Shown in pieces: positions 1 through 10,765 of a DNA stretch of 31,476 bases. The stretch is from Paraglomus occultum. Its lineage: Eukaryota; Glomeromycota; Glomeromycetes; Paraglomerales; Paraglomeraceae. The stretch covers positions 1 through 31,476 of the forward strand of contig CAJVPJ010000264.1 in assembly GCA_910592205.1 (NCBI GenBank). The letters are read 5' to 3'. Position numbers and translations under genes: made by a program. Every line of letters begins with the position of its first letter. The first letter of the stretch is position 1. The notes under the pieces were generated by a model. The model made no database searches. It saw nothing but the letters and a program-made list of their open reading frames with translations, and was not told where the DNA came from.

Positions 1-886
1 CGGATAATCGTTAAGCAGAGCGTGCGAATAGTTCTCAATCGCTTGTTCAGCGTCATCAAGCAATAGGCACGACGACCCATATAAACATCGTAATACCTGC
101 CTGTTAAAAATGATAGTAGATGCTATTAAGAGCCAGGAAGAAAAGACAAACTCAGCATCTCACAGAATCTTACGGATCGTCGATTAGATCAAGGTAATCG
201 AGTACGATACTCTTCGTGTTTTCTAAGAGCTCTTGTGACCGTGCTCGTTCATGCACTCTTTTCGACATTTCCACGAAAGCTTTTGAAAGACTAACAACGT
301 ATATACATCAGTAGGCATACATAGACATATATGCAAATGGAGAATTGAGGTTGTCTTCTTCTAGTTACCGAAATGAGCCTGCGTTGGCAAACATCTTATG
401 CAGGCCATTTTGTTTGCAGAGCGCCTCGGCATGTTGACATTCTTTCTAGTATAAATAAATTGGTAAGAAAAACGGGGAAGAAAGCATTCAGAGTAATAAT
501 ACGGATAAACTCACAATAACTTCTTCCCATATCCCGGCCAATCCGTACGTATCTCCACGTAAAAGAGCCCGCAAAATTTCAATCATACAGCCTGTACGTG
601 TATTAGTGTCCACATTTACGGACAAGCTGATAGATAATGCAGTCTCGTAATCTCCTAGATGCATCAGTTTTATAGTGTTTAACTGAATGCATAAAGACAA
701 ATTGGCGTTATAACCTTGCAATGTCGGCGCAAATTAAACAAAATTGCTTTAAAGCGGATTACGAGTTTTGATCGGTTTGAATGACCAGAAGGTATTTCAG
801 GTTTCGAACAGAATTTGCGCCGGTACTGAAATAATCTTGCGTGTTTCGTAACAGCCAAAAAGACGTATCTTTGGTAAAAGCGTCTG
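1..886 (-). CDS. TPR-like protein, 3' portion, partial at both ends
   Basis: Five exons on the minus strand fit together with matching phases: 886-827, 714-515, 445-369, 290-174 and 100 to the window edge. All have GT-AG borders (for example donor GTGAGT after 515 and GTAAGA after 174), and the reading frame stays open across all four junctions, which is strong support. The product is helical. One stretch near the left edge (CLYGSSCLLLDDAEQAIENY, followed by SHALLNDYP) has the spacing of a tetratricopeptide repeat: small residues, then AI..Y..AL....P. An earlier stretch, HLGDYETALSI, is also TPR-like. TPR proteins are protein-protein scaffolds; I cannot name the partner or the family. The donor at 826 (GTACCG) is the weakest junction: the unspliced reading stays open for another 23 codons. 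The start codon and upstream exons right of 886 were not found, and the 3' end lies outside the window. Confidence 0.6.
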
Positions 887-1968
887 CTAATCATTACGGA
901 GCAGACAGATGGCGGGAAATATTGTTAACGTAGTTATTTGTTAGTCCCGTGATTAACATCTAGCATACGCGACTATAAAGGGGGAGATAAATTTAGCGTA
1001 CTACTGCTTTACAGTAAGACAGTATGTAAGCAACTTAACGTAGGGCACAAATCGTTTAATGGTAACTGATAACACACCAAGTTTTGTTCCTGTACCGTTT
1101 ACGAGTGGATAATTCACGAGTAGATAATTATGAATGTGCGATGCAATGCTGTACTCTGGGCAATTTTTCAGTCAAAACACGCGACTTGTATCAATCTTTA
1201 CCTTTGAGAAGCTTCTCTTCTAATAAAATTTTCCATCTTATTAACTCGCGGTATTTTACTTTCGACTTACAAAGTTAAGTTAACTTCTCAATACGTACAA
1301 CGTATAAACTACACTTTTACGCATGACATTCTAATTGATGTCTAAACGACTGTAAACTATACATAAAACCAGACGCAATGTGTATGCCAGATCACGTTTT
1401 GAGTCAATCTGGTGAATGATATTATTTATAACGCTCAGAAGACAAATCGAGTCTGACTCATACAAACAGTAACAATTTCTGTACATCTAATCGAATATGA
1501 CTCTATTGCTTATTACGTTGTGGTAAAGCAACAGTTTAGCGTATTTACAGATTAGAACAAAGAGGTGCCAAGTTAATAACGTAGAGTTGAGGTTCACATG
1601 TTTAGCATAAGCATGCATGCTATTGGTTTGGAGGCCAATATGCTGTGTTAATTTGTTGCAGTATGCTCCAGATAATAGCTGAATATGAATGACTTGGGAA
1701 TATACTCATAACAAAACGTGCGCGCTTTCTTTGCTTGATCGACTAATTACAACAATCACGGGACATCTACAGATTTAGGTGCGCGTAGTTTCTCCGCTAG
1801 ACACAACGGAATGGAAATTCAAAATATAATACCCAAATGTTGATCGAATTGTTCGTACTCGGCATTCGGAACATACCATAGCTAAAGTCTCTCGGGTAAC
1901 TTCAATTGTGAGTATGTATGAAGGCGAAGACTATCAGAATGACAATTGTTAACTTGTTTAATGTATAT
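887..1968. other. No gene recognised
   Basis: About 1.1 kb with no convincing exon. Upstream exons of the TPR-like gene on the minus strand probably lie here or further right, because its first recovered exon begins with a split codon, but I could not place them. A 64-codon open frame at 1084-1278 (+) has no protein-like features. Confidence 0.4.
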
Positions 1969-2352
1969 CTACATAATAAAAAAGACTTTCGCAACTCGAA
2001 AAGTCAAAATCCGGAGAAAGTCGATTTTGTGGGCTACTTTACAGATAAATTGGAATTTATTCATAGTATAGATGTAATCCCAATGTACCGAGTCGTGGAT
2101 AAAGAGGGGATATGGTTCCAGAAGAAGAGCCAACCTACTGACGTCTCGCTTACGCTCAACTTCTCCCACCGAGGAGTATGCCACAAGGATATGGTAACTC
2201 TCAATACGATGTATATGAGGCTCAACGACAAGGTTGGATATCCTTCTATCTAACCAACTATCCTTCATTAGCTGCGGTGCGCTGCTGATCCATCCGACGT
2301 CATCTTTGGACAATACTATGAAGCCGGCATACTTGTTCACCGTTAGCGACAC
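1969..2352 (-). CDS. Possible coding exon, unknown
   Basis: A 127-codon open frame in a patch whose base composition is visibly richer in G and C than its surroundings. The opposite strand is also open over most of the patch (1918-2253), so the strand choice is weak. The minus-strand reading has mixed hydrophobic and charged segments but no motif I recognise. It could be a 5' exon of the TPR-like gene to its left, a separate gene, or chance. No start context or splice partner was settled. Confidence 0.2.
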   Translation of the reverse strand: MSLTVNKYAGFIVLSKDDVGWISSAPQLMKDSWLDRRISNLVVEPHIHRIESYHILVAYSSVGEVERKRDVSRLALLLEPYPLFIHDSVHWDYIYTMNKFQFICKVAHKIDFLRILTFRVAKVFFIM

Positions 2353-3286
2353 AGAGGTACCTCACGCCAGTGGCGCTGCATATATGCATTAAAGAGAGCG
2401 GGAAAAGGATTGTGTGATGTGTTTCTTTGGTGATGGTTCTGAGAGTGATTTCATGCCGCATTGAATTTTGCCGTGTCCATTCTGGTGCGTTGTGATGAAT
2501 TTTTCCTTGAGCAATTTATTTCCATTGGAGGCGATTGTTACTGATCCTCGTTATTTAAATAGCCGTAATAACCGTTTGTGACCTACACCAGCTCTTGAAC
2601 ATAAAGGTTATCGAATAGCAAGTCGCGATATAGGCTATCGATACAGTACGGGTCTGGGGTAGTGTACAGCGTAACAAAAGAATTAGCTGTTGATGAACAC
2701 TAATTGAAGCACTCACCTCCCGAGTTGGTCATTATAGTACGAGTGATAATTCAACTGCGCATAGATCGAAGAAGGAAGTGGAGACAAGATAACCCAGTAA
2801 CGAGATTTCACATGGCTACATAGTAAGGTGAATATTAAAAAGGTAGAGGGGAAGGGAAAAGGGTAACGACACGGTTTATTTGTCGAAATGGTTCTTGTAG
2901 GGTGAGTAGAACGATGAAATGGAAGCAAAGCGCCGCCCAGGATTATCAGAAGAAGCTATTAAAGTCTTCTCCAAGACAGAAAAACGTCTTTACCGAAATC
3001 TTTAGTGGTATATAAGCCAACACCTAATCTAATAGCTCAGCAGAAGGAATTGAAAGGGTCATTCAAAAATATCTGGCCAACTATCCCCCGGACGATTGAA
3101 GGGAGAGGGTCTTTGAATCTGAAATTGTAGTTGGTGTCCGAACGTTGATGTGAAGTCTAGGGTATAACAATGGAAGGAGTCACTCGTAAAGGTGAAATCA
3201 GTGGTATTAATTAAAATAATAATTATAGATCTGCTGATAAGACCCGACAGTCTAGACGGATGATTATTTTAATCGTCTTCATATTA
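2353..3286. other. Gap with two short protein-like frames
   Basis: No full gene seen. Two short plus-strand frames look more protein-like than chance. One is at 2919-3005 (starts MEAKRRPGLSEEAIKVFSKT, 28 codons then stop). The other is at 3040-3099 (AEGIERVIQKYLANYPPDD then stop). They cannot be joined by a normal intron, since only about 35 nt separates the stop of the first from the second, and a competing frame is also open there (from ATG at 2914). They may be decayed exons of a lost gene. The 71-codon minus frame at 2713-2928 is featureless. Confidence 0.25.
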
Positions 3287-4074
3287 TCACCATTCTGCTA
3301 CGTTACTATAGTCATAGCCTCCCGGTGGAGGCAGCCTAAGCGATGGTGGAAGATCCTTTGGTAAGCCTGGAGGAAGTTTATATCGAGTAACCTTTACGGG
3401 AGGAGGAGGTGGTGGTCTGTTTGATTCATTCAGCCTTTTGTTGAGTAGATGTTGATTCTGCGATAAATATACTAGAGTACTGGCTGTGTCAGAATGTATA
3501 ATCACGATAATAAACATAAACTAGAAAGCGATGGAGATCGCTTGAGGAAAGATAAAATAGTTATCACTCACAGTGAGGATCAATGGTTGACATGTCGATA
3601 TGAGGGGGTACATGAGAGTATCTACAGCTAAGTCCAAATGGACAAAAACCAGTTTCAAGGAATCTTCGACAAGGAGGTTTTCTTGCATTCTCTAAGAGTA
3701 ATTCAACCGGATCTAAATGAAAGCATTCACCGACGTTAATAACACGATATTAAAGCGTACGTCATAGTCCGTAAACACACCTTTGTACGCATCATAATGG
3801 TGTTTTACATTCAATTGGTGTTGTGCTCCTTCAAGATGTTTCTTTCGGGCTTCAGGATTGTCGGGAAATGATCTATCACAGTAATCGCAGTAGTCTGCAA
3901 TAAATATGACAATTAGCGTTGGTAATAAAAGATGCCAAAGGTAAATCGGGCATGAGAGAACTCGAAATTTACGATGGCACAGAATAAACGTGATACCGCT
4001 ATTCTAAGATCTGCCCACGTCGATTGTAGACATACGATACTACAGAATCTTGATACAGTACACTTTTTAACCAT
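3287..4074 (-). CDS. ZMAT5: ZMAT5 homologue, U11/U12 snRNP 20 kDa-like zinc-finger protein
   Basis: Four exons: 4074-4062, 3894-3781, 3712-3572 and 3471-3287. Introns are 167, 68 and 100 nt, and all phases match. The 152-aa product begins MVKKYYCDYCDRSF, split by intron 1 after MVKK plus one base. It continues as a U1-C/matrin-type C2H2 finger with its histidines in KKHLEGAQH. It then has a CCCH finger (roughly residues 60-85: PCRRFLETGFCPFGLSCRYSH). It ends in a proline-rich tail with LPPSLRLPPPGG. The finger order and the tail LPPSLR-PPPGG are hallmarks of animal and plant ZMAT5, a subunit of the U11/U12 di-snRNP that recognises U12-type introns; human ZMAT5 is about 170 aa. The 13-nt first exon is fixed by the phase-1 junction that completes a Tyr codon and by the family start M-x-K-x-Y. 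The identity is secure; function in minor splicing is inferred from the family. Confidence 0.88.
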
Positions 4075-4439
4075 AATGCCAAGGAAGGATTATTGTTTGA
4101 TTCCACCTCTTAATTCAATGTACTAAATCAACGAATTAGGACACTCGCCTGAGATAATATCATTTACCAAACTTGGGAATTGCTCACAATGTGATATAAG
4201 AGGCAATGTTTTGTGTTCTGAGGCTTATTATTTGCCATATTTGGTTAGTCAGATTGATAATGCGCAAAGCAATTTTAAACGTTAAAAACAATACGACTCG
4301 AATAGGGATGACTAAGTGTCTTTAATTGTTGCAAATTAGACAATGTCATAATCTGAACAAACGTATAGTAAGAATGTCACAGTGTGCTTAAATGGGATAT
4401 CAGCTGACGATGTTATGCTCTTTCGCATCATTCATCAAC
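4075..4439. other. Intergenic spacer between divergent ZMAT5 and GBP-like genes
   Basis: About 365 bp separates the ATG of ZMAT5 (minus) from the likely ATG of the GBP-like pseudogene (plus, 4440). Any promoters of the two must be here. No clear TATA box or other element stands out. An in-frame upstream ATG at 4392 would extend the GBP-like frame by 16 codons. Confidence 0.5.
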
Positions 4440-6542
4440 ATGGCGTATGAAAACCCAAACCAGTTCAGGCAAGGAATTCCCTTACGAGAGGGTCAACCAA
4501 TACAACTCATCAGATATGCATTTGGGAGGATACACGTAGTTTTCGAAGCTTTAGGAATACTGCAAAAGATAAGAGAACCAGTTACCGTAATTGCTATTGG
4601 TAAGTACTATATTGGTTCCGGCTGTCGCTGTTTACAGTTAAAAGGCTTGACTTTTTTGTGCCATTTAAACATATCTAGTCGGCTCGTATAGACAAGGGAA
4701 ATCGTGGTAAGCCGCGTATTATCAATTTAGTGAGAACTTGAGCTGTTTCTCCGAAAGGAGTGATAGCTTACTAATACACGTGAATGGTTAATAATCTAAT
4801 TCGTAAAAAGTTTACCAGACTTACCTAATTATCGTGTTTTGTATGTCCATTTGGTGATGTTCATATTAACTAGGCTCGCTAATTTGTTGCACGGTCGGCA
4901 CGATAGATTTGAACTTGGAGCACAAGTAGGCGAGTGTACGCGTGGTATCTACATGTGGGATACATCGTTCATACACAAAGGAAAAAGGTATATATTGTCT
5001 CTTTGATAATATTTCTCCGAGTATAAACTTTAACTCAATAATTACGGCCTTTCGCTCGCTGCAGGGTGATTATGCTCTATACAGAGGATATAGATGAGTC
5101 CAACAAAGAAATCGAATGGACGACCAAGTTATTTGTTCTCTGCCTTGTACTTTCATCAACGGTGGTCTACAATATAAACGGGATAATAGGAGGTAGCGAT
5201 ATCGGCAAGTTAATTTGAATGCGGGATTTGTCCAGATATGTTCAACCACCTGCCTCATCTAGTAATGTTGCTTCGAGATTTTGGGATCAAAATCATTGAA
5301 CCGTATTTTCTAGACACGTGGCGAGGTCTGATTGCGAACATTGATGTAGCAAATTTTTGTAACAAATATGCTGGTTCTAACACTGGTTTACTAAAAAGCT
5401 GCTGAAGGCCTTAAAAGATTATTCAAAGAACTCAACGTCTACGCTTTGCCTGTAAGCAAATTTAACTGCGTTGTAAGTTTCGATAAGAGTGTTCTTAAGT
5501 TAATTTTAATATTTATATAGCATTCAAGCAAGGATCTCCGACAGATGCAATCTATCGATACAGAAGAAGAATTTATTGAGAAAACCACGACATCCGTAAG
5601 GGACATTTTTAAAAGGCTCGAACCCAAATATATTGACTATCTGAAAATGGACGGTCTCGCGTTCGCAGACATTCTCATCCAATGTGTTGCAGAGATGAAC
5701 GATACGGATCATTTATCAATTTCAGATGAATACGAAAGTGTTATCCAACATGTAGCGCACAAAATGAAAGAAAAATGTCTGACATTGTATCAAGCGGATA
5801 TGACGGATTTAGCAAATTCCATACCGATGTCTTGGGAAGAGTTTACCACAAAGCAACAAGCTATCTTTGGCAATGTTATTAAAGACTACGTAGGAAGTTT
5901 AATAGGTTCTTTGAAACAAATCAACGGGTTCAAGGAAAAATTCCAACAAGAAATTGACAACGTCAAAAGGCCGTATTACGAAAAAAATTCGAAAGAACTG
6001 TATGGAGTAAATCTAGGGAAGGCTACTATGCTTTGGAATCAGCTGGTTGAACCAGGGTTGAACGCTAACCGGTTATTTGTATGTAATGAATGGTATAGAC
6101 TTTGTTGTGTCTCAGTTTATGTGAATCGTATTACTTATCCACTTACATTATCCGTCTCCAGACTGAAGCCGAGTTCCAACAAGCTATTACGACTTTCGAA
6201 AAACAATTTGCAGAGTACTGGATGCCATCACCAGAGGCCATGGAAGCCTTGAAATACTTTAAAGAAAATCAATACAAAGCCGCGATAGACGCGCTTACAA
6301 ACTTTAACGTAATCGACGAAAAGTCGGCAATAGAAATGAAAGAACGAGAAAAACTCCACGAGCAATTTTTGGAAATTACTCAGCGAGAAATGAGACTTAA
6401 AAACTACTTGCTCGAACGTGATCAACGAATAAAGGCAATCCAGGAAGCCTTGAATGCCGAGAACGGGGACATTCAGCAAGCGATACGAAGGCAAGCAGAT
6501 GAAAGCCAGAAACCGATCAAAGAGCTGAAAGCTAAAATATAA
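4440..6542 (+). pseudogene. Guanylate-binding-protein-like large GTPase, broken in the GTPase domain
   Basis: Exons: 4440-4599, 4679-4706, 4874-4987, 5065 to about 5350, 5399-5451, 5521-6078 and 6162-6542. They line up one to one with the intact gene at 6936-9442, except for one extra intron (4707-4873) inside the Trp codon after the P-loop GSYRQGKS. The switch-I region TRGIYMW is present. The domain is then damaged. The G3 box reads LYTED where the partner has LDSEG. A TGA lies in frame at 5216-5218 where the partner has Leu. A deletion and frameshift follow before LPHLVMLLRDF. The splice donor expected near 5350 is missing. Downstream exons (middle helical domain and C-terminal coiled coil, 5521-6542) remain open, with good splice sites and no stops. 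The start at 4440 is chosen by alignment with the partner. Either a pseudogene or a gene now expressing only the helical half. Confidence 0.8.
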
Positions 6543-6935
6543 CCATAAGATATGGGGGAAAAAATAAGGAGAAGTTGGCGTTGCAATCGTTATTACCATT
6601 CTCACACAATACCTGCATGTTTACTTTTAGTCGAAGTGTACTTTATGATTTTATGTTTGCTGATCCGGAAATTCTTTTACGCGTAGCGTGCAAACCCTTT
6701 CCGTTTAAGTTGTAGTTGTGGGGTTATCTGATTTGTGCGTAATTTTACTAAGCTAACAACATCCAATGGCGAAGAGGTTATGTGAATTACCGTATATGAC
6801 AAGAATAAAAAGAAAACACAATGAAAGTTCCCATTGTCTACACGTCTGATTAATCCACAATTATGGTTAAGGATAAACAAGTTGCTTGCTGACTTTATTA
6901 AATAGTTTTCTCATCGAAAAAATAAATACAATTCA
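6543..6935. other. Shared 3' intergenic region of two convergent GTPase genes
   Basis: About 390 bp between the stop codons of the two tail-to-tail GBP-like genes. It should hold both 3' UTRs and poly(A) sites. Open frames here on the minus strand are continuations without features. Confidence 0.5.
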
Positions 6936-9442
6936 TCATCGATTCCTCAATTCATTTTGTAGATTATTTATCATCGCTTTATATTCACCTTCCCTTCGCT
7001 GCATTTGCTGTTCTAGCTCCGCGACCTTTCTCCCCATATCCTCAACTTGTTGTCTATACCTGTCTGCCTCCTCTTTTTGTCTTCTCGATATCTCGTCGAA
7101 CCCTTCCATACGACCAGCTATCTTTGGTAGTTCGGCCTGCGCTGTGGCTCGATCTTTTTGTGCTTCTATAGTCAACAGTTTCTCTACTTCAGCCACCTCT
7201 CTGAATGTCTTTAGATCGTTGAACAATCTTCTGGCTGCATTGTAATAAATTGACTTAAATTCGTCTAGTACTCGCGAAGCCTCGGGACAATCTAATCTAG
7301 CATCGAGGTACTGTTCTTCAAAACGATCAATGGCTTGTTCCAACACTTCTACAGACTACGTAATGCAACTAAATTCATTATGCTGGACGGTTAAAGTTGA
7401 AAATCAAAAAAAAAAAAAAACCAAAAAACTTTTGACTTACGATAAACAAATCGTCGGCCGTCAAATGAGAAGTAACTAACTGATCCCAGAGTAATACAGC
7501 CGTCTCCCGATTACACGAATAAAGCAATTCCGAATTTTGCCCTCGAAGCTTAGTCAAAAAGGTGTCGACATCTCTTCTAAACTCCTGATAAGCCTTCAGC
7601 AGATGTATTCCATTTCCAACAAGACTGTTATTGAAGCAGTTCTCAGCATTATGCAATGATTCCTCATGTACATTATTGAATACAGTCCATGGTACGGGTA
7701 GTACGCTTTCATTTAATTCCGCTACCATCATCGAACGATACCAATCGAGAGCTTCCGTCGCAGCCCTTCTGGCAGCAAATTGGACAATACTATCGTAGTT
7801 GGTAGACAAACTCAAATCAAATTGATTATCGCCCGCGTTTAGTGTTTGGACACAGCATTCGAGGAATGTTGCGAGAACATCACCATTAACTGGATTTGAA
7901 TCAATATATTTTGGTTGAACTGTGTTCAATATTTCGTTCACCGCGTACGTCACTTCTTCAATAAATTCTTCGTCGAATTCGGATGTATCGATTTCATGTA
8001 ATTCCCTCAACTGGTGGCTAGATAATCCAGGATGCTAAAGAGAGCGGTCTGATTATTCCATTGAACTTTTGTAATGCAACAAAATAAGAGATTTCCTGGA
8101 AAGAGATACGTTACAGGCAAACCATAAACTGAAAAGTCTGAAAATTTATCGCCTAGGTTGTTCGCAGCTGATTAATAAGACACGTTAGTCATTAATAACT
8201 GAAACTTTAGTGTTGAGAACAATGATGCTTAACCAATGGACTCGTCGAGCAAATTAAATTAAAGTCTGAGCTTGTTAACAGAAAATGTTCGTTCATATCT
8301 TGAATGAGTTATCACATCTGAATCGCTGATTAGATATTGTTGTTAGTTTCCGTATGACGGTTGCATTATTATAAAGATTGCTTCTTCGGGTGATCAGTCG
8401 CGCCCTAAGGTGCACGGTTGCTCCGTAATAAGCCTTCAAATGAAACAACGCAAGCATCTGTTGGTGAATACCAAATTCATCCGACTTGCCAGTTGAGCCG
8501 CCATTTGCCCATCCCACGCGGGGTATCTTCAATTCTTCCGTACGGTTGACAACTCGGTTAACTTCCGAACAATTGTGTTAACAACTCAAGCATGCAATTC
8601 CATGGCTATAAGCATCACACATTCTCAAAGAATTCGATCAGAATGCAAAGAACTGTGATTTCTTTTCTTACCTGCCATATTTACACTACGCAGTTGATCT
8701 AGGAAATATTCGCCAAAATCATCTGGCCTCTCCAACGTAAAGTCTCGCAGTAAAACTATTAAATGCGGCATAATGTAGTTTGTGTTGTTAGGGTTGACGA
8801 ATCTTGACAAATCCGTCATTAAGAATAGTTTCTCCACATCTTCTTTTCCGACTACGCCATTAATATTGTAGATAAAGGAAGACGATATAGCGAGGCATAG
8901 GACGAATAACTTTGTGGCAAACCCGGCGTCACGCTTGGGATCATCCAAGCCCTCTGAATCGAGGACTAGTATTCTATGATAAGCAAAAATGGGATTCGTT
9001 AAACAGTTAGCAAGTCATGAACATTAACAGGCGAGTTTACTGTTACAATCATAATAAGCGTTCGAACAGACACACACCGCTTGCCTTCATACATGAAAGG
9101 TGAATCCCACATGTAAATTCCACGTGTTTCACCTGCGGTACCATGACCTAAAGTGAACCCATCGTGTCTTCCGTGTAAAACGTTTGCAAGCCAGCTCTTG
9201 CCTCGCCTATAAGATCCAACTGTAGTAGCATACAATAGCGATTAACGTAAATAATTGATTAAACATTCGAACATACGTCCTACGTTACCCAACGAGATAA
9301 TCGCGACAGGTTCTTGTATTCTACGCAAGATGTCCAACGCATCATCACGCAATACGATTTTCTTGTCTTCACTATAGTCTAACAATTTAACGGAACCTCC
9401 GTCCCGATATGTAATAGAATGTCCAAAGGGGTTTCCATCCAT
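6936..9442 (-). CDS. Guanylate-binding-protein-like large GTPase, intact
   Basis: Six exons: 9442-9289, 9219-9078, 8973-8672, 8167-8115, 8034-7441 and 7355-6936. All junctions are GT-AG with matching phases and sum to 555 codons (554 aa). GBP/atlastin-type GTPase motifs appear in order: P-loop GSYRRGKS (about 53-60), switch-I TRGIYMW (83-89), G3 LDSEG (103-107), SSSFIYNINGVVG, and G4-type LLRD (173-176). The G-domain ends with LPHPG at the junction of exons 4 and 5, a position conserved in atlastins and GBPs. A helical middle domain follows (about 217-414), then an exon rich in Glu, Arg and Gln predicting a coiled coil (about 450-554). There is no transmembrane hairpin as in atlastin and no CaaX box (the end is ELRNR), so a soluble GBP-like dynamin-superfamily enzyme that binds GTP and self-assembles is most likely. 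The large intron 8671-8168 (504 nt) is unusual here. Confidence 0.85.
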
Positions 9443-10765
9443 GGATGTGTTTTTCTAATCTTGCGCAAAGTTTTCGATTTCACCAGCCGCGAAATCAATG
9501 ATAAGAAATGAGAGGTGCACCGAATGCAGACCCTTTATAAGCTTCACTTTTCCGACTCCCGGCTTAGCCGGAAATATGCAAACAAACGACTGACACTTGC
9601 ATCATTATCCGATGAATTTTTGATCGACAAACGGAAAAGTCTGGTTTGCGTATGACGAGCAGGGAATGACACCCCAAATTTCTATAACTGGGAATCAATG
9701 TCAAACCTTCGGCTATGTCTCTTAACATACGAGTTTCGCTGTGTTATAGAACTCGAAAGTTATATACCAAGAAGTAAGCATCGCTGGGAGAAGCAAGAAC
9801 CAAGTTAAGCAGTTCTTCAAGATACTGCGAACGAAGGAAGTACTAAATTACAAGTACGAACCTAGAGAAAAAAGATAAGGATTTAGAAAATGATTATAAC
9901 GCCAATCGGAAACTTCTTTCCTTAATTATTTCTGGATTTGGAGGTCCAAGAAAATTAGAGAGGTATAGTGATAATCGTTAGTTGAACGGGTCTCTCCAAG
10001 GGGAAAGGGGCAGTATTTACAAGTTGCTGTAGGGTTAAGTGGCTAATAGTCAATTTATTCCTTCGCTTGTCCACGCTTGATAGACGTTCGAGTATGGTGA
10101 AAGATATCCCGGAAATCGGTTTGTAATATTAGACGTCTCAGATAATGAGACGAACTTCACGCGATGTAGGCTACCGTGGATTGGATATTAACCGTAAATT
10201 TGGCAGCAGACAAGTTGTCTCTTCTTTGGACGTTTCTGTCATATTTTTTGACTCGTGCGTGCGCAGCCACAAGTACGCAATTTTCTTAAGGACGGAGAGT
10301 TTGTTGGTGGCCATTGTTATGACCCAATTGCGTATTATAATAACGTGACTCTTCTGAGGAATTACTATATTAATATTCGATGGGGAAACCCATACTATAA
10401 TAAACATTATTTCTTTAATTGATTAGTAGTCGATGTTCCTTTATCGATAAGTACCACCATTTTCGACGCGACCGTTCCTTGCTATTTAGTTTGACACCTC
10501 TCGACCTTGTTCTAAATTTATCATTTTTTCCCAATTACTCTAATTAAGTTAAGTCCTTTCCAGACATGATTGGAGCAATCAAAGTATTTGCATTGGTTCA
10601 AGCTCGCACATGGACTTTGCCGCCGGGATTTTTGACTATTAATTTGCTACCGTAACGGAAGCACTATATTTGCTGCCATGAAAAAAGAAGAAGTATCAGC
10701 GCGCTCGACTTTTTTTTTAGTTTTGCCGACTCTGGTCCTGGCAGATCAATAAAGCTGCCTTACGG
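9443..10765. other. Intergenic, no clear gene
   Basis: Upstream region of the intact GBP-like gene, presumably with its promoter in the first few hundred bases right of 9442. One minus-strand frame beginning MATNKLSVLKKIAYLWLRTH (within 10171-10407) could be a first exon, but no downstream partner was found. The overlapping plus-strand frame 10145-10348 looks like its shadow. Confidence 0.4.

Noticed and set aside
1918-2253. 111-codon plus-strand frame
   Set aside because: Overlaps the minus-strand open frame 1969-2352. Neither has a recognisable domain, and only the minus-strand frame is kept, with low confidence.
2236-2270. ATATCCTT on the plus strand as a U12-type intron donor
   Set aside because: Tempting given the ZMAT5 gene, but no matching branch point and acceptor or coding exons could be assigned.
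5545-6252. 235-codon frame taken as a complete gene
   Set aside because: Its end after 6078 runs into an intron. The GT at 6079 and AG at 6161 join it in phase to the next exon, as in the paralogue.
6886-7245. 119-codon plus-strand frame, Ser/Cys/Leu-rich
   Set aside because: Antisense to the coiled-coil exon of the intact GBP-like gene, which has a consistent spliced frame.
8293-8532. 79-codon minus-strand frame
   Set aside because: Lies inside the 504-nt intron of the GBP-like gene. Flanking exons join in phase without it, and their homologous 53-nt exon is conserved in the paralogue.
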